This document shows positions 37,901-52,900 of a DNA stretch of 64,000 nucleotides, one piece after another. Made by a program: the position numbers and the translations under genes. The stretch is taken from the NCBI RefSeq assembly GCF_028769735.1, contig NC_088172.1:61721075-61785074 (forward strand), given 5' to 3'. Position 1 is the first letter of the stretch, and every line of letters starts with the position of its first letter. The notes beneath the pieces were generated by a model. The model made no database searches, had not been told where the DNA came from, and saw only the letters and a program-made list of their open reading frames with translations. Source of the stretch: Zonotrichia leucophrys gambelii (lineage: Eukaryota > Chordata > Aves > Passeriformes > Passerellidae).

Positions 37901-40900
37901 CTACAAGGAATCTGCTTGCTGGCAGAGAGGAGTATTCTAATAGGAAAAATCTTCTGAGAGATATATAGAGTGATTACTTGCCAGATGCTTAAACACTGTC
38001 ATGGGTTGTTTGTCAAAAGAGCAGGTATGGGGTTGATGTGTTATGCAGCATCCAGCCAGGTGAGTGTAAAAGGAGACAAGGTGAAGCTCTGTGTGAGCCA
38101 AAAGGGAAATGGCTTCTCCTCAGAGGATCTGTCATTGCACAATTACTTCTCATCCATTTAGCTGCTTCTGGGGAATAGATATGCTCCTTGCAGTGTGAGG
38201 ATGTCTCTTCCTGTAATTCATACAAGTGGTTTTCCTTTTGCTACCAGCTTTGCAAAAAACATAGGTAGGTTCACTGTGCCATTGCAGCAGCTGTGCTCAG
38301 CATGGCTGGCAGTACCCTCTTTTCTTCTTGGATATTACATTTGCCAGTAAACATCTGGCATTAAGTGGAGCCCTTTGAATTTTTTCAGTGTTTGTTTACA
38401 ATGGGGCTGTTACCTGATGCTGAAAATTGAATCCTCGTGAAATCTGTATAGTTTTGAAAGTGTTTGTAACCCAGATCAGCATACACACTTTTCTTTTTTC
38501 TCCCTTTTAATTGTGCAGGCCATTTAATTATCTGTGCAAAAGCCCAGAACTGGTAACATTTTTGCATGGCCTGTCAGCAGGCTATGATATCTCTCCTCTC
38601 CTCCACTACCTGTTGCCTCACCTTGTTCACACCATCATGAAAAGTGATACAGGTAAGTTAGCCCAGGTTCTTTGTAAAACTTGGATCAGCCTTAGGATGG
38701 ATAACTGTGGTAGATGTCACAGCTGTGTAATTGCTTCTTCCATTGAAACTCTGCCAGTACCTGTGAAGACATGATTGAGCTTTTGTGTGTTTGTTGGGTT
38801 TTTTTCTATTTTCTTTTTTTTGTTGTTTTCTTCTTAGAGATGTATTGCAGTACTGTGAAATCTTGGGTAGATTGCATGTACTCCATATGTGGTTAATTAG
38901 GGACAACTGTGTTTACCCAGTGATTAAATGTGCCTGGGAACAGTCTGGGGCAGCAAGGCTGGCTGGCTTGTAGCCTGTGTCTGTGCTAGAGAGTCTGTTT
39001 GCACTGTGGCTTTGTAATGCTGAATCATGACTGGGGAAGCTGTTTTGTTCAAAAGGTCCAGATTCACACCAAGGAGTGCTCTAGGGTAGTTGCTGGCTTT
39101 GAGCAGCAGATCTGGAATATGCCAAAGCATCCTTGAGTTTATTGGCAGCAATCCAGGCTTTGGCATTTTAATGACATTGGTGTAAAGCATTGCTAATGGA
39201 TCACAGAGAGTTAGTGCTGGATCACTGTGCTAGAGCACTGTGGTCTTCCAAGTTGTGTGCTTGGTTCAGCAGAGGATGATGCTGCAGAAGCTGTTTGCTT
39301 TATCAGTATGAGGAGACTGTTCTCTAACTATTGTTCATCTTCTATGATTGTTCTTAGAGGAGCAAGAAGAATCCGAGGAGACAGAAAATGACATTTATAT
39401 CAAGCATCTTCAAGCTATTCTTGAGAGTATACCACTGGAAAAGGATTTAGATTCCCTGTTGGCTACGTGAGTTGACTTCAGTTCTTTTTCCTATGCAGTA
39501 GTGCAGTCACTTCTGGTTTAATAATAAATAATTCCTGACAATGGCATTAGCATTATATCAGCATTATATTATATGTTTTTATGAGTTCATAAGTTAAATC
39601 CAGATGTGGATTTTGAAATTTAAACATTCAGTAACCCAGAAGAGTCATTCATTTAGCATTTGTGGGAATAGTTGTGGGACAGAGGGAAACTTGAAGCCAG
39701 CAGCAAATCTGTACTTGCAGTAAATAGTGTATATTAATCCTAATCTGTTAAGAACTGTGCTTTATAACAGTAATGAAAAGATACTGTGCAAAACATGGTG
39801 GCTTTTCCTTTTGTTTGTAATTTTAGCAAGTTTCTTGAAGAGTTTATCTCCTGTGGCACAGAGGTTGAATCTAATCCCACCAAAATGGCTGCACTCAATC
39901 AAAAGATCCTTCCTCTCATCAGACTTCTCGAGAGAAAGTAAGTTCCATTTTTCTGTAACATACCCACAGTCTGTAGAGTGGTGATATCAGCTATGATCTT
40001 GGATTATTGGGTGTAGTAAGTACTTGTACTACTACAAGTAGTCTTGCTGAAATAGATACAAAAGGAATAACTGACTCCTAATCTCTGTCCAAATTTTGTT
40101 TTACTGATTGTCCTTACATATTTTGTTATCACTGTAATACCTGGACACAGACCTACTGGCTTTGTACAGCTCTTTACTTTGCAGCATGACCTTCTCTGCT
40201 CATTATGTCTCCTAGTGGTCTGCAAATCATTCCGTTTCCTTGGTTTTCCCTGTATTTCTCCTGTAAATACATGGTTTTTTATAATCCTCTGCAGAACATA
40301 TTGATGGTTTTGCCTTTTGGCAGGTATCCTAAAGCCTTAGACTCTGTGTTGGAGAAGCACCTGGAAGATTGTGCAAATGAGGCTGACCAAAATCTTTTTC
40401 ATCAATTTATTTCTCTTTCATTAAGCTGTGGCAAGTACGAGGTAGGTAGGATTATGAACCTAGCTCTTAAATGGTTATACTGTCAGAAGGCTGATTTTTA
40501 ACATAGTTCTGCTCTCTGTTACTCCTTATGAACAAACTATCTACCATTCCTACAAAAAAAAAGAAAAAGACAAAACAACAACAAGAAAAAAAACCAACCC
40601 AATACCAAAGTAAAGGATCCTAACTTCATTAAATATTTAGGGGGAGGGAGCTTGGTCAAAATTGAGGTTAAACAAAAGCTATCAGGTCTTTTAAGGTTTT
40701 TTTCATAAGGACTCATAAGAGTGAGATTTTTTTCCCTGGTTAGAATTTATACATTTCCACCTGCTCCAATTGCTACCAGTAATTTTTTTCCTTAGACACG
40801 TGGCCACTACATACACTGTAGAGGTCAATAGTGACAACACAGTGGTGCCCAGCAAGGCCTCGAGGATGTTGTCAGTGGCAGAGTCTGTTTTGGGAAAGCT

Positions 40901-43900
40901 GAGAAACAACTTCATCACTGTTGAGAGAAGATGGCTTGGTCCTTTTCCTTGCACTGATTTTATGAATGTTTGCAGTCAGTAACAGGGAAGAACAGAGTGA
41001 CCACAGAGTTCTTCCTGTGCCATTTCTGAAGAGCAATTGAAACTCAGCCTAACACAGAATAATCATTGCTACAACAGATCTGGCTAAGGAATTTATTAGA
41101 AAAGCTGGTTAGTATTATGGCTGTTGTTTGCAATGATTGAAGGACTGAAAGCAAACATGACAAACTACAGAAAGAAGCGCTTCCTGTATTTTTGTACTGA
41201 TGTAACAAAGGCAGAGTAACAAGTGGATTAACAGAAACACAAGGCATGCAGAACAAAGGCATATGACTCTCTTCCAGCTTTTAAGGTTCCTGAGATAAGT
41301 GCACGCAATTGGACTAGCAGGGATGCCTTTTTAGCAGTTTCTGTCTGTGCTGTGTCACACTGACATTCACTAGAGCTTTCTCAGAATCCTTAGATAAGCG
41401 TAATGCTTTTCTAGGACATAATGGTGTCTGGCTTACTGTACTTCTCAAGCTATCTTGCAAAAACTTTTTGCAACAGTGAAGAAATTTCATAATTTAAAAC
41501 AGTTATACGATATCATTGTACTGTAGTTTAACTTTCTAGTTCTTGATTTTGCCGGTTTTCTTCTGATACAAAAAATTGCCATAAGAATGTCTCCCATTAT
41601 CTTTATGTATATTTAAAATATTTTTAACATGCACCGGGGTCACTGTGAAATCTATATTTCAGTTTCTGGAAGTCTGTGAAACCTCCCTTCTGCTTAGTTT
41701 GAATCATCCTCAGCCTGCTGTGCGGGTCCTGGCTCTTCAGCATTTGAAAGATGTTATTGAAACTTCAAAGGTTTGTGTCTGAACCTCTCCCTTACAGAAC
41801 TGATTTAACATGGAATGTCTTCAAAAAGCTGTTTGCCAAACTTAGCAGTTGAAGCTGAGTGGTATGTGAGACTGCGCCTACGTCATCCTTTCTGCTTTTC
41901 ATGGTGTTTTCAGTAGGCTTCTGTCACCATTTCCCCCTATTCTGGAGTCTGGATATAGTTCTTGTTGATTAAGCTGCTCACATTCTCCTAAAATCCAAGT
42001 TAGTTAATATTTCTGGTTTTCTTTCTTTTGTTATTGAAAGTTAGTCTACCTGTGAGGTTTAATTTAGATGATATTACCACTTCTCTTACACTAGAATTCA
42101 GATATTAAAAGCCTGTGAAGTGTTCGACAGACAAATGATTTATTTTCTTTATTGACTCTGTTTCCTTTATTTTTTCAGGAAGGCTTTGATCAGGCATTTT
42201 TACAAGAAGCAATTTTTGGACGGCTCAAGGATGACAACAGAGATGTTGTGATGGCTGCTCTCAGTTCTTTGGAGGTAAGTGTGTGTCTTTTGGCATGCGA
42301 GATTTTACCTGGTCTCCAATGTGTGTGTGTCTGGAATGTATTCTGTGTAGTTGTCCTTGTGTTCCTGTTGCATGACTTCTATCCTTTAACAGGATGAAGC
42401 AGCACAAATACAGGAGGCTTGTGTTGTTTGCCATCTCACAAATTCCCCCCAGATCTCTGCTCCCTGATCCTTACCAAGGGATAGGCAGTTAAAGTGAATT
42501 TATCTGTTTTGTTTTTCTTTTTTTAAAAATGTAGCTACTGAAGCATACTTAAATCTTTGATTATTATTTGAGGCATGCTTCCTGCTTATTCTGTATGTTT
42601 TTCTATAAAAAGGCAAGGCACACTATCTGTCTTTTGGATGGAAAGTGGTGCAGTCACAAGACTTTGCTCCAGTGAGAGGTGCTCAGCTGAGTTTTTCCAT
42701 ATGCGAGTCATTTGGTCAGTTGATAGTGGCAAAGTCCTGAGCTCCAGCTCAGCTTTACTGGATAGGACTCTGGTATGCATTGTACTGATTGTTTCCAGCT
42801 AGAGTAACAGTCTCTCTTCATGGCTTCTGCTAGTAGTAGTGGAGAATATTATTAGTAGTAGTGGAATTGGTCTTGTGTGTTCATTCATTCTTGATCACCA
42901 GTAAATAGGAATAGAAGCACGTGAGGGCTCCTTTAAACTTTAGTGTCTTTTGTTAACGTGCCTGACATTTTTGTGATCCAGATACAATGTAAAGTAAAAG
43001 CAATTCTTATTTAATTGTAATATAGTTTGCATGTCATTTATCAATTTTACCAAACATTTCCACATTCAATAAATTCTCCATACTTTAGCTATCAAGAGGG
43101 CATACTGGGCAGCCTTATTTCTTCTTTTCACCTGATAGTATTTTCATTTCATGAACATCAGCAGGAATGCAGTTAGTCATATTTGATCTCTGTTCCCACT
43201 TGGTATAGCAGATGCATTTTCCATTATGATGTGGTCAACTGTTTTGTATATTGTTGTATTTTCATTCATTTTTCTTGATTATCATTCAGATTTTCATAGA
43301 ACAAGTCAATCCAGAAGTATTAGTATCAAGTCTTTTGAACATTTTCCAGAAAGCTGATCTTTCAAAGGATGGAAAGTGGTATGTTTGTGCTTTTTTTTTT
43401 CAGTCTACATTCTTTCTGTACAAATTAATTTTTTTAAAGAAACTATAAAGAGTACTTTAAAAACTGTGTTTCTCTGCAAATGCTTTTTGTTATGCTATGT
43501 CTATGCTCAGTTACAAGAGAGATGTCCAATTATTTTCGTACCATTTCGCATTAATTCCTTATTTGTTGTTACAGCTGTTAAGATACAGAAAATCACCGTG
43601 GAAAATAGAGAACAAATCAAAGAAATGTTGCTGATGTGCTTGAGTAATGTATTTTCAACATGTTTTGTTCTCTTTCAGGTACAAGGTTTTGGAGCAAACA
43701 GTAAAAATTTTAGTCAAAGAGGAGATTTTAAAAGAGAAGAAAGAACTGCTAGATGCAGCAGTAATGCAGTTGTTACCTTTTATGATAATCACTAATGCAA
43801 ATTCAAAATCTGCAGACTGGAAAATGGCTGTTTGTTTGTCACAGTCTGGTCTCTGCTCTTTACATCCTTTCCTGAAAGGCTGGCCAGAAGGTAAAGTGTT

Positions 43901-46900
43901 CCTTGTAACTAATTTGATAGGAGAAAACTTGTGGCAAGTTAGGACCTCCTCCTTATTGAACCTAAACACATATTGAAGGATGCAGGCTGTCATCAGGCTA
44001 TCATGCTGTAACTGAATGGATTTTGAAAAAAAACTCTTTGAAAAGAGGTAGAAATTGTTTAGTATGTTTGTGACTAATTCTAAATATTACTGAGCCACCA
44101 GTATGTTGATATGTGAATTTTATACCTAGATTATTGATTTTTTTTTTCCCCCTTGGAGTAGCTCTTGAAGAGGCAATTAAATCTACTGAGTCTGCAGAGT
44201 TGGTTGGAGTGGCCAATAAGAAAATGATTGGTCTGCTTTCTCGAAATTTGACATCAGAGGACCCTTCCTTACTATTGCAAATGGTAAGCGTACCATGTCA
44301 GCCTAACCTTAGAGAAGCTTTACTTTTCAGGTGGTGACTGATTACTTTTCAGGTAATTAAACAAATGTGATATTGAAGAACTTTGCATGGCTGCTCTAGG
44401 CACTAGTGTGCTATCATCAAGCTGCTAGGCAAATACATGTATATATAAAAATTGTATCTATTTATGTCTGTATGTATTTATATACAATTTACATATATAT
44501 ATATATAAAATACCAAACCATAATACTATCCATGTAAAACCAATTTCTTCCTTAACTTAAGGAACTGATTACCTTTTTTGACAAATGATTAGTGTAACTA
44601 AATTTGAGGAATTTTTACTTTAGTGAAAAAAAAATTTTTGAGAGTAAGCAGGTATACCTGTGGGTAGTTCATAGAAACTGATGTTTATGCATTGCAAGGT
44701 TTCAAAGAGTACAATTACAGCAGACAGTCACTTTTTACCTATGATAGAAACTAAACAGTATTACACCATTTTTCATTTACATGTTCAGTTTAGTCATAGG
44801 GAACTCCCACTGTTTTACTGATTTTTGTTGTCCTCCACTCTTTTTTTCTAAGGTTGATGACCTGATACTTGTTGCTGAAACGGAATCTGACAGTGTGAGA
44901 CAGAAAGTAACTACTCATATAATTGGTGCAGTGCTTGTTCAGCGCTGCTGCAATGCACGGAGAAAGGAAAATTATCTTCCAGTGGCTATCAGAGTCCTCC
45001 GCTTCTTGGATAAAAAAATTAAGAATCTCAGAAGTTGTGAACCTGCAGAGGTAAGATGTAAACTGTCTGGAGAGGGCATTTTCTTTGTGCTGAAAACAGT
45101 AGTAAGAAGGTTTTAAAATTGTTTTTACTGAAGACCAAGTTCAGAAACTTGAAGTGAAAAATCTCACCTTCATTTCTTCTCAGAGCAAGAACACACACTT
45201 GGCAATAGTGCCATTAAGAATTACTCTAATATTTTATGTGTGTTTCCATTGGAGTTTTCTTGGCCTATTTTGTTGAGAAACAGCTCTAGGGTTTTTTTCT
45301 GTGTGTAAGAAACCCATGTGAGCAGGTTGTGTTTCTGTGTGTACATCCCCTCATATACACACATAGTGGCACATGGTAATTATTTATTCTGACCTCAGGT
45401 TATTCCATTAATGATTTTTTTGTATATGCAAGTATCTGAAACATGGATTGTTTTTCTGGAACAGAGCTAGATGAAAGTGTTAAACTGACTGTCAAAAATG
45501 TTGCAATTCCCAATCCCTTTGAAGAGATATTTTAGAGAGACTGTTATTTTACTCTTCTGTTACTTCATTTATGTACACTGTAATTATGGTAGAAAGAGCT
45601 AGCATAGGTTTTAAAACTGCAGATGCAAGTTTCAATGTAAAATCAGATATGTAATTCACTCCATAAGGATACCTCTTTGGAGGTTGGAAATGAAATGTTA
45701 CTGAATTTTAATGCTAAATTTCTGGTTTCTTTTGCATGGAATTGTGACAGAATACATTAAAATCGATTTTCATTCGCAGGAAACTCCCCTAAGCTGGTCT
45801 GTTGAAACAGTAGAGGACACTTTGGTGCCTGAGGACTTGTTAATTGCATATATAGAAAAGCTCAAAAGTGATGAGACTGCTCATGCAGAGGAGTCAGCAA
45901 TAGTTCTGTTCTTATTGAAAAACTTCATTAAAGGCCTAAAAATTCCCATGTCCTTTGTAAAAGGTAGGTGTTAAGATTTTGCCTGTTACTTACACCATTG
46001 AAAAAGGAAAGTTGTTTTTTTTTCCCCTTCAGAAGGTGTTGGAATCATGGAAATGTTGCTTCCCTAACTTTCTCCTTTGCTAGTGACATCTGTAAAGATT
46101 GCTTACTTGTGAACATGAAATCAACCAAATGTATTGTCCTCTTTTAACTAGAGATGTCTGTTTTCTCCTGGTTTCTGAGGGTGTTCCTATGCACCTGCTG
46201 TGTCTTAATTATAACCTGTATTTTTTAGAGATATACTGGTGGAATCCTGAATCTCTGAAGCAAGATAGCCGAGACTACCTGCACATCATTTTGGGGCTGT
46301 TTGACCTGCTTGTCAGTGGAGCTAGTGAGGGAAGAGATGCTCTTCAGTACAGAGCATTGATGAATCTCTTATTCAAGGTATTATTTTTGCATTTGGTGCT
46401 CTGAATGATGAGTCAGAGTCATGAAACTATTTCATGGTTGCATTACTTTTAAGGAAAACTGAGAAAAATGGTCAACAGGTCATGCAACACTGCTTGTGGC
46501 ATTCAAGTACTGTGAGGAGATGGAAGTGTAAGCTTCAGGTGCGTTACTTGGCCCTAATTAAATGTAATACTGGAAAACTAAAGTTAAAAAACAAAAGATA
46601 AATGTACTATTGGAGGCAAAGATGAAAACAACACTGATTCGCAGGACAAGATCAAGTGCCTAAAGTTTGAGGAAAAGGTTTTGGTTCTAACTGGTAGCAA
46701 GACAAAGGGTTGATTTGTAAAATTTGTTAGTGTTTAAATACAGAAACTAGAAGGAAAACTTCTAGGAGAACTTTTGTGTTTCCTTATTACATCATCTCAT
46801 GGTTTTTCACATGCATATGTAATTAACATCTGGCCTTGTGCAGCGTTTACTCAATAACTTTTTCTTCCCAAAAGGCACTGTTTCTCTGTTGTTCTGAGAC

Positions 46901-49900
46901 AAAGTTCTCTTTCTGAGACAAAGTACTCCTTTGAAGTGGGTGGGATGGTTTATCAAAGGTTTTCAGTAGCAGTTTGCCAAATAAATTAAACAAGTGCTTT
47001 TTTCTTTTTTTTTTCTTTTCCCTTGTGTTAAATTTAAGGAGCATCTAGAAAATTCAAAGCTTCTCTTCAAATTCCTTTCCATTTTATGGAGTTACAATTA
47101 TAACCTTTCAAATCAACTGAACTATGAAGTCAGTGCAATGCTACAGACTCAGGCTCTGTATATTGGCTATGCACTGCTTGAATCACAAGCAGACCAGAAC
47201 AAGAAACGACTGCTATCACCATCATCTCCAGGTAGAGTAAAATTCTATCTGTCTGTCTGTTGGTCTGTCTGTCTCTCATCTTAGAACTCAATCACTGTAC
47301 TTTTTAATTCTGTGCAATTTTACAATATTTTATACCATGAAGGGTATCTCAGGTTATTTATGTTCAGCTTCACTGGGCTGAGACAGTTCTCTTGCTGATT
47401 CACTGGTGCAGTTGTAAGTCCAAGCTTGAAGTAATTGAAGCTACTTTTTTTTGATTTTATAAGTGTTAAAGTAGCACAGGGCTGTGCTGAAGGAGTCAGT
47501 CACAGGACATTACTGTCTGTGCAGTCTCAGGGTGTGACAGTCAGTAGCAATATATGAGCTCTGAGCTTACACATGAGTATAAGGACTGTGATGAAGTTCA
47601 GAGTCATGAGTCTGTGAGACTCGTATTGGTTTTGTGCACCTTAGAGGCTTACAGTGAAAAGAGACAACTTCTTAATTCCCAAGTAATGTTGATGCCTCTT
47701 CAGGGACAGCTGCAGTAAAATTTTCACCACTCACTTTACTCTGTTCTTTTCCTCCTTCCCTCATTGTTCTTGCAGTGGTGGTATCTTTGCTAATTAACTT
47801 GGCTAGTCCTGTGAGTGAAGTTCGAAGGGCTGCTCTCAACTGCCTCCATTCCTTGGGAGGAATAAAGGAGTCTCTGTTTCATCCTGTCCTTCAGCATTTG
47901 GAGCAAAAGACAGAAGAGATTGTATCTGACCCTACATACATAGCACAGGTATTTTTTTAATTAAGGTGTATATTAATACAAGTTTTGTCTGCTGCTGTGA
48001 GCTTCTGTCTCACAGAAAAGAAATCAAATTAACCAGGAAAGTTGTTTGTCTTTGTATCCAATAGTGGGCTGACTTATAATTGTTTTAGGAACTATAAAAA
48101 CATTTAGGTGATTTATTACATGCAGAGGGCTGAGAACCTAAGAGGCATTAACAGTGGTTTATTTCCAGATGAAGAACTCTGCTTATATATAGATGACAGT
48201 GTTATGAAAGCATCAAATAATTGTTCTTTAAGGCATTTTTATTGCAAGAAAATAACTTAATTTTTACTTTGCTAATGAACCAGATTATGGGAACTCTATT
48301 TGAGGATATTGAGACACAGTCAAAACAGAAACCCCAGAAAAAAGAATTGTTGGCAGCTTTGGAAAACATACTTGATTGTGTACAGAACCGTATTTTCCCA
48401 TCATATATTGCAAGAAACTTAATGAAAATTCTTCATGAAGTCCATGGTGAAGTAAGTGCTGCCTTTTGAGTTTTTTATGGATTCTGCACTTGAGTGAAAT
48501 GCTGAAATCACATATAATTTAGAAAAAATGCTGTTAAATAATTCCACAATGTATTAGATTATTAGGTATTAAGTTGACACCTCCAGTAATATGCAGTGAA
48601 GCTGCAAAGTATGGTTTAATGAAACATAAAATGTTTGCATGCTCCTTCTGGAATGTAATGGCTGCAGAATTTTGCATTGGAGTTTTTAAAGAAATTTCCT
48701 TGATATTACTAAAGAATACTGTTTCAGAAGAGATTGCTGCAGAAGAAATGTCTTACTTTGGTAAGTGAACATTGAGTTTTCTGTACAGAATTGCAAGGTA
48801 TCAAGTAGTGACTGTGAATTTCTTTTATATATATTAACCTAGTCTTATCTAGCATATTCAGAATTCTCCAAGTGCTGGAAAATATGACTTCAAAGTTCAA
48901 AAAATGAATTAAATTTGAATTTTTACGTCCTGTTCAGTTGTATATGTCTTGAAAAGATTATGGACTGCATAGAGGGCGTTAGTTGTTTTGCTTCACATTT
49001 GGGTTTTGCGGAAAACAGCAATCATAAATGGGTGGAAAAATTACCTTGTTTCTGTACTTTGAAATTATGAAATACTGTTCTGCAAATGAAAATAGCTAAG
49101 GAGCAGATGAGCAGGTACTTGGGGTAATCTCATATTATACCTTATATTTTTCCAATTGAACAGCTGCTGCCTAAAATACTGTGTGCAGTATGGTCCAAGA
49201 GAGGGGATGCTGCAGTAAAATGAAGCTGTGCTACTGGGAGGTTGTTAAACTGAGAATGGATAAAACCTCCTGTTATGCATTTTCTCTGTTTGCAGGTGGT
49301 TCTCTCTCACCTCTTGCCTGTACTAGAGCGTCTGCTAGAGAAGGTCTCTGATAATGCTGAGGCAATGTTTAAAGATGAAGTCATTCTCCTGCATCTAATC
49401 CTTGGAAAGTTTAATGAATATTCAGCCACCCTCCTGAGCAAGAATGACGATAGTCTGGATTTATTTATCAAAAGTCTGCATGCTGCCAAGAAAATATACG
49501 AAGAAATTCCACCATTTCAGATCACAGCACTTGGGCAGGTATGGCTTTATGAAATACCTTTTATTTATTTTTATGCTTAAAGCAGCTAGCAGTGTTTGAG
49601 ATTGGATTTACAAGGGCTCTTTCAGTGGAGAGGAGTCCATAGCTTTTGACCTGTCTTTTTTTTACTACAAGATTTCAGTGTCTCCATACTGCCTTTGAAA
49701 CATCTAAACAGGCTGCAAAACTTGAACTCTTAAAATTATCAGAAGGAGATATTGCTGCTTGCTCTACTTTTTGCATTTTGACAAGCACAAAATAGCAATA
49801 CTGTATTTGCTTGCAGATGAGTTCCTGTATCATTATAGATACTGCTGTTCCACAGGTTTTAGGCTTTTGTCAGTCAGGCAAGAGCTTTACTTAATGTTTT

Positions 49901-52900
49901 TCATCTGAGGAAAAATTGTCAACAAAATACAGTAGGTGAGAAATAGTTTCATTTGAAGGAAGCTACAGATTCAGGCCTGCATTGGCCAGGTGTAGGCATG
50001 TCCTTCCTAAAGGCTGGCAACAGCAAGTTTGTTCCCCACACCAATCAGTTGTGTGAAAAATTTCAGAAATCAGTTTGTCTGTTGGATATTTCATGTGCCT
50101 GTGATCTACCCCTTTTTGTATATGTCCATTCCTGGATATATACAAGTATGTAGTTAATATGCAGTTTTTTGCAGTACTCCATGATAGGATGTGTCATACA
50201 GAATCCAACATATATTAATTCAACACTTTGCAATTTTGTTACCCTCTTAAAGTAAACCTCTCTGCATCTTTTTTTTTTCCCTTTTGTAGATTACTAAGCC
50301 ATTCTTTGCAGCTGTTTCAGATGGGATGGTGCAACAGAAGCTACTAAAAGTATTGTTTGACTTACTCTTAGACTGTAAGAACCCACTTTGTGCCCAGACA
50401 ATCAGCAGTGTGTTTAAAGGGGTAAGTGGCAACCTCCAGAAATATGTTTAAACCCATTGCAGTGTGATTTTGTGTCACCTACATTCAGTAACACTTGTTG
50501 TTTATATCATTTATAGTGGGAAAGGAATGGGAAGCTTCTTGTCAAAGAATAGTGTTAATAGCATGAAAATTTTGTTAAGTGACTGCTTTTAAAAGGTGTT
50601 TCTTTAATAGCCACCTATCAGTCACTTACTACACTAAGTGAATGAATGCAGCAGAAGTCACTTCTTTTCTGCTGCACTGATTTTCATTTTCTGGGAATAT
50701 GACAGGAATACGTGGATTATATACTTATGTGCATGAAAGAGATGTGTTTTTAAAAAAGGCAGAGCACTGATATGTTATGTGACAAATTTTCATTGGTGCT
50801 TGCATTGTTATTGTTTTGTTTCAGATTACAGTGTGTGCTGAGCAGATTGTCAAAGAACTGGAGCCTCCTGAGAAAACCAAAAATCTGGCCACTGTTCAAC
50901 AGACTAGAAGGCAGAAAATGCAGCAACAGAGGTAAAGTAACTAGAAACCCACAAGTATTATCCATGCAGTCTGAAAACACCAAATGTATTTTCTTAATAC
51001 TTTGTATAGTTTGCACTGAAAACACAAGCAAGCATTTCTTCTTTTCACAGTAAAATAAATCCAAGCTACTTTTGGCATGGAGAAACCAACTCGTGTCACT
51101 GTTTGAGAGCTTATGGAAATACAATCAAAATGTATTTAAAAATCCAGTATATTTAATTTTGACAGTTGCTGTTATAGAATCATGGCACAGTTGCACAAGA
51201 TTGATTTTTGTTAATGGTAAGGTTAGTTTAAAATATAGATGCATGGACAAATTACATACACTTGGCTGAAACCTAACAGATGTTCATCAAAATATTCATT
51301 AGTTGACTCAAAAATAGTGGTTTGTTTCCAGTAAGGTGGTAATATAATCACTAATTTTTAAATCTTTGTCCTATTTCTTCTCTCCATTCTCATGAGGAAC
51401 TGTTTTGTTCACTGTACTTACTGTCTTTAAACATTCTTTCAGCCCTATTGAAACAGGGTACTGAGTTAATTTTCCTGATTTGACCTGGAATAGCTTTTCT
51501 AATTTTCCTTCACTTAACCATTTTGAATAATTATCACCTATTAGATGGACCCATCTGTAAACTGTACCTGTCACAGTTTACAAACAGACATACTCATACA
51601 TTCTCCCCCATTGCCTGCATAGTCAGTGTGTTAACCACTAGTATTTCCAGAGAAGGAAGTTTCCTGGATGGCAAGCAGATCATCATTTGGACAGTTACCT
51701 GGCAACAGATTTTTTTTTTGTTTTCCACCCCACTTCCAGAATTGTTTCCAATAAACACTTGTTTTTTCAAGTTCAGTCCGAAATTTTTTTGCTGTTTGTT
51801 TAAAATGTGTTGCTGCTTCAGTCAGAAGCCCACACACTGCCACCCCTCCAGGGAGCAGCAGTAAAGGATGTACAATACTATGTGAAAGAAGAATTGTCTT
51901 TTTTTTACTTGGGGGTGTCTGTGTGTTTCCTGAAGCACTGTAGCATTTGTTTTGACAATCCATGCTTGTTTGTCCTGTCTTTTTAGAAGGCCTCAAGGTG
52001 CAGAATTGGCACCAGCAACAAAGCACTCTAGCTGGCAGAGGGTGATGCTTATTCTGGAGTTACTGCAGCATAAGAAGAAGCTTCGGCATCCGCAGGCATT
52101 GGTGCCTGCACTTTTCAACCTTCTGAGCAGGTAAAACAGAGCCTGGACCCCTCTCTGCTGCAGCAGACACCCCAAACATGGAGATATGGGCTACTGGGTC
52201 TGTGCTTTTTGCCATGTTTTGTAGCTTAGCTTGCCTTTTTTCAACTGAACTTCTTTTAGGCCAGTCAGGAGGAGGAGGGGAATGGGAAGTTATGATTTTT
52301 TTCCCTTTTGAAACAGTAAGATTTTTACCTAATGCATAGCTTCTCTTCTGTGAAAACTGTATTGGGCAGAGGGCTTGGGATTGCCAAGAAGGATGAAACC
52401 TATGCTAAAACTGGGATAATTGGCAGGACTCTTGTCTTCAGCAGAGTTTTATAATTCTCTAAGCTTTGAAATTCCTCCCAATACATTGTGGAACAGTCTT
52501 AGTCCAGTGTAACCTAAGGAAATAATTGTTTTTCCTGCCAGCCCTATATCCAGGCACTTAGGGTAAATTTATATAGATTGGGTGTTTGTCTTTCTTTCCT
52601 TATGACTTGCTTGTACATAGACTAACAATTATAGTCCAGGCGTTACTTAAGTTTTTGGCAGTGCTTTGATATGTGTCTTTTATTAGACCAGTTGATGCAT
52701 TTAAAGACAAAAAACCAGAAATTTTTGGCGAAGAAACTTTGCCAAAACTTTTGGCAAAGACTTTTTGGAAGCCTCCGTGTAGAATTTATGTGGAATTAAA
52801 ATTGCAGTTTCTTATTTGTGTCTTAATGTGCAGTTTGGTTACTTATTTTTGCATCTCTTTTTTTCCGTTAATGTATAGGTGTCTGGAACGGGCGGCATCA

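Noticed and set aside
48587..48760. Possible extra cassette exon in HEATR1 intron 21 (ctccag acceptor, TTTG|GTAAGT donor, 174 bases)
   Set aside because: Flanking exons are phase 0 and the segment would begin with TAA; its other-frame peptide has no HEATR1 counterpart. At most a poison exon, unsupported.
51173..51240. 'tatagaatcatggcacag' resembling a reverse CR1 terminus
   Set aside because: The following bases do not continue the CR1 order; similarity too short.
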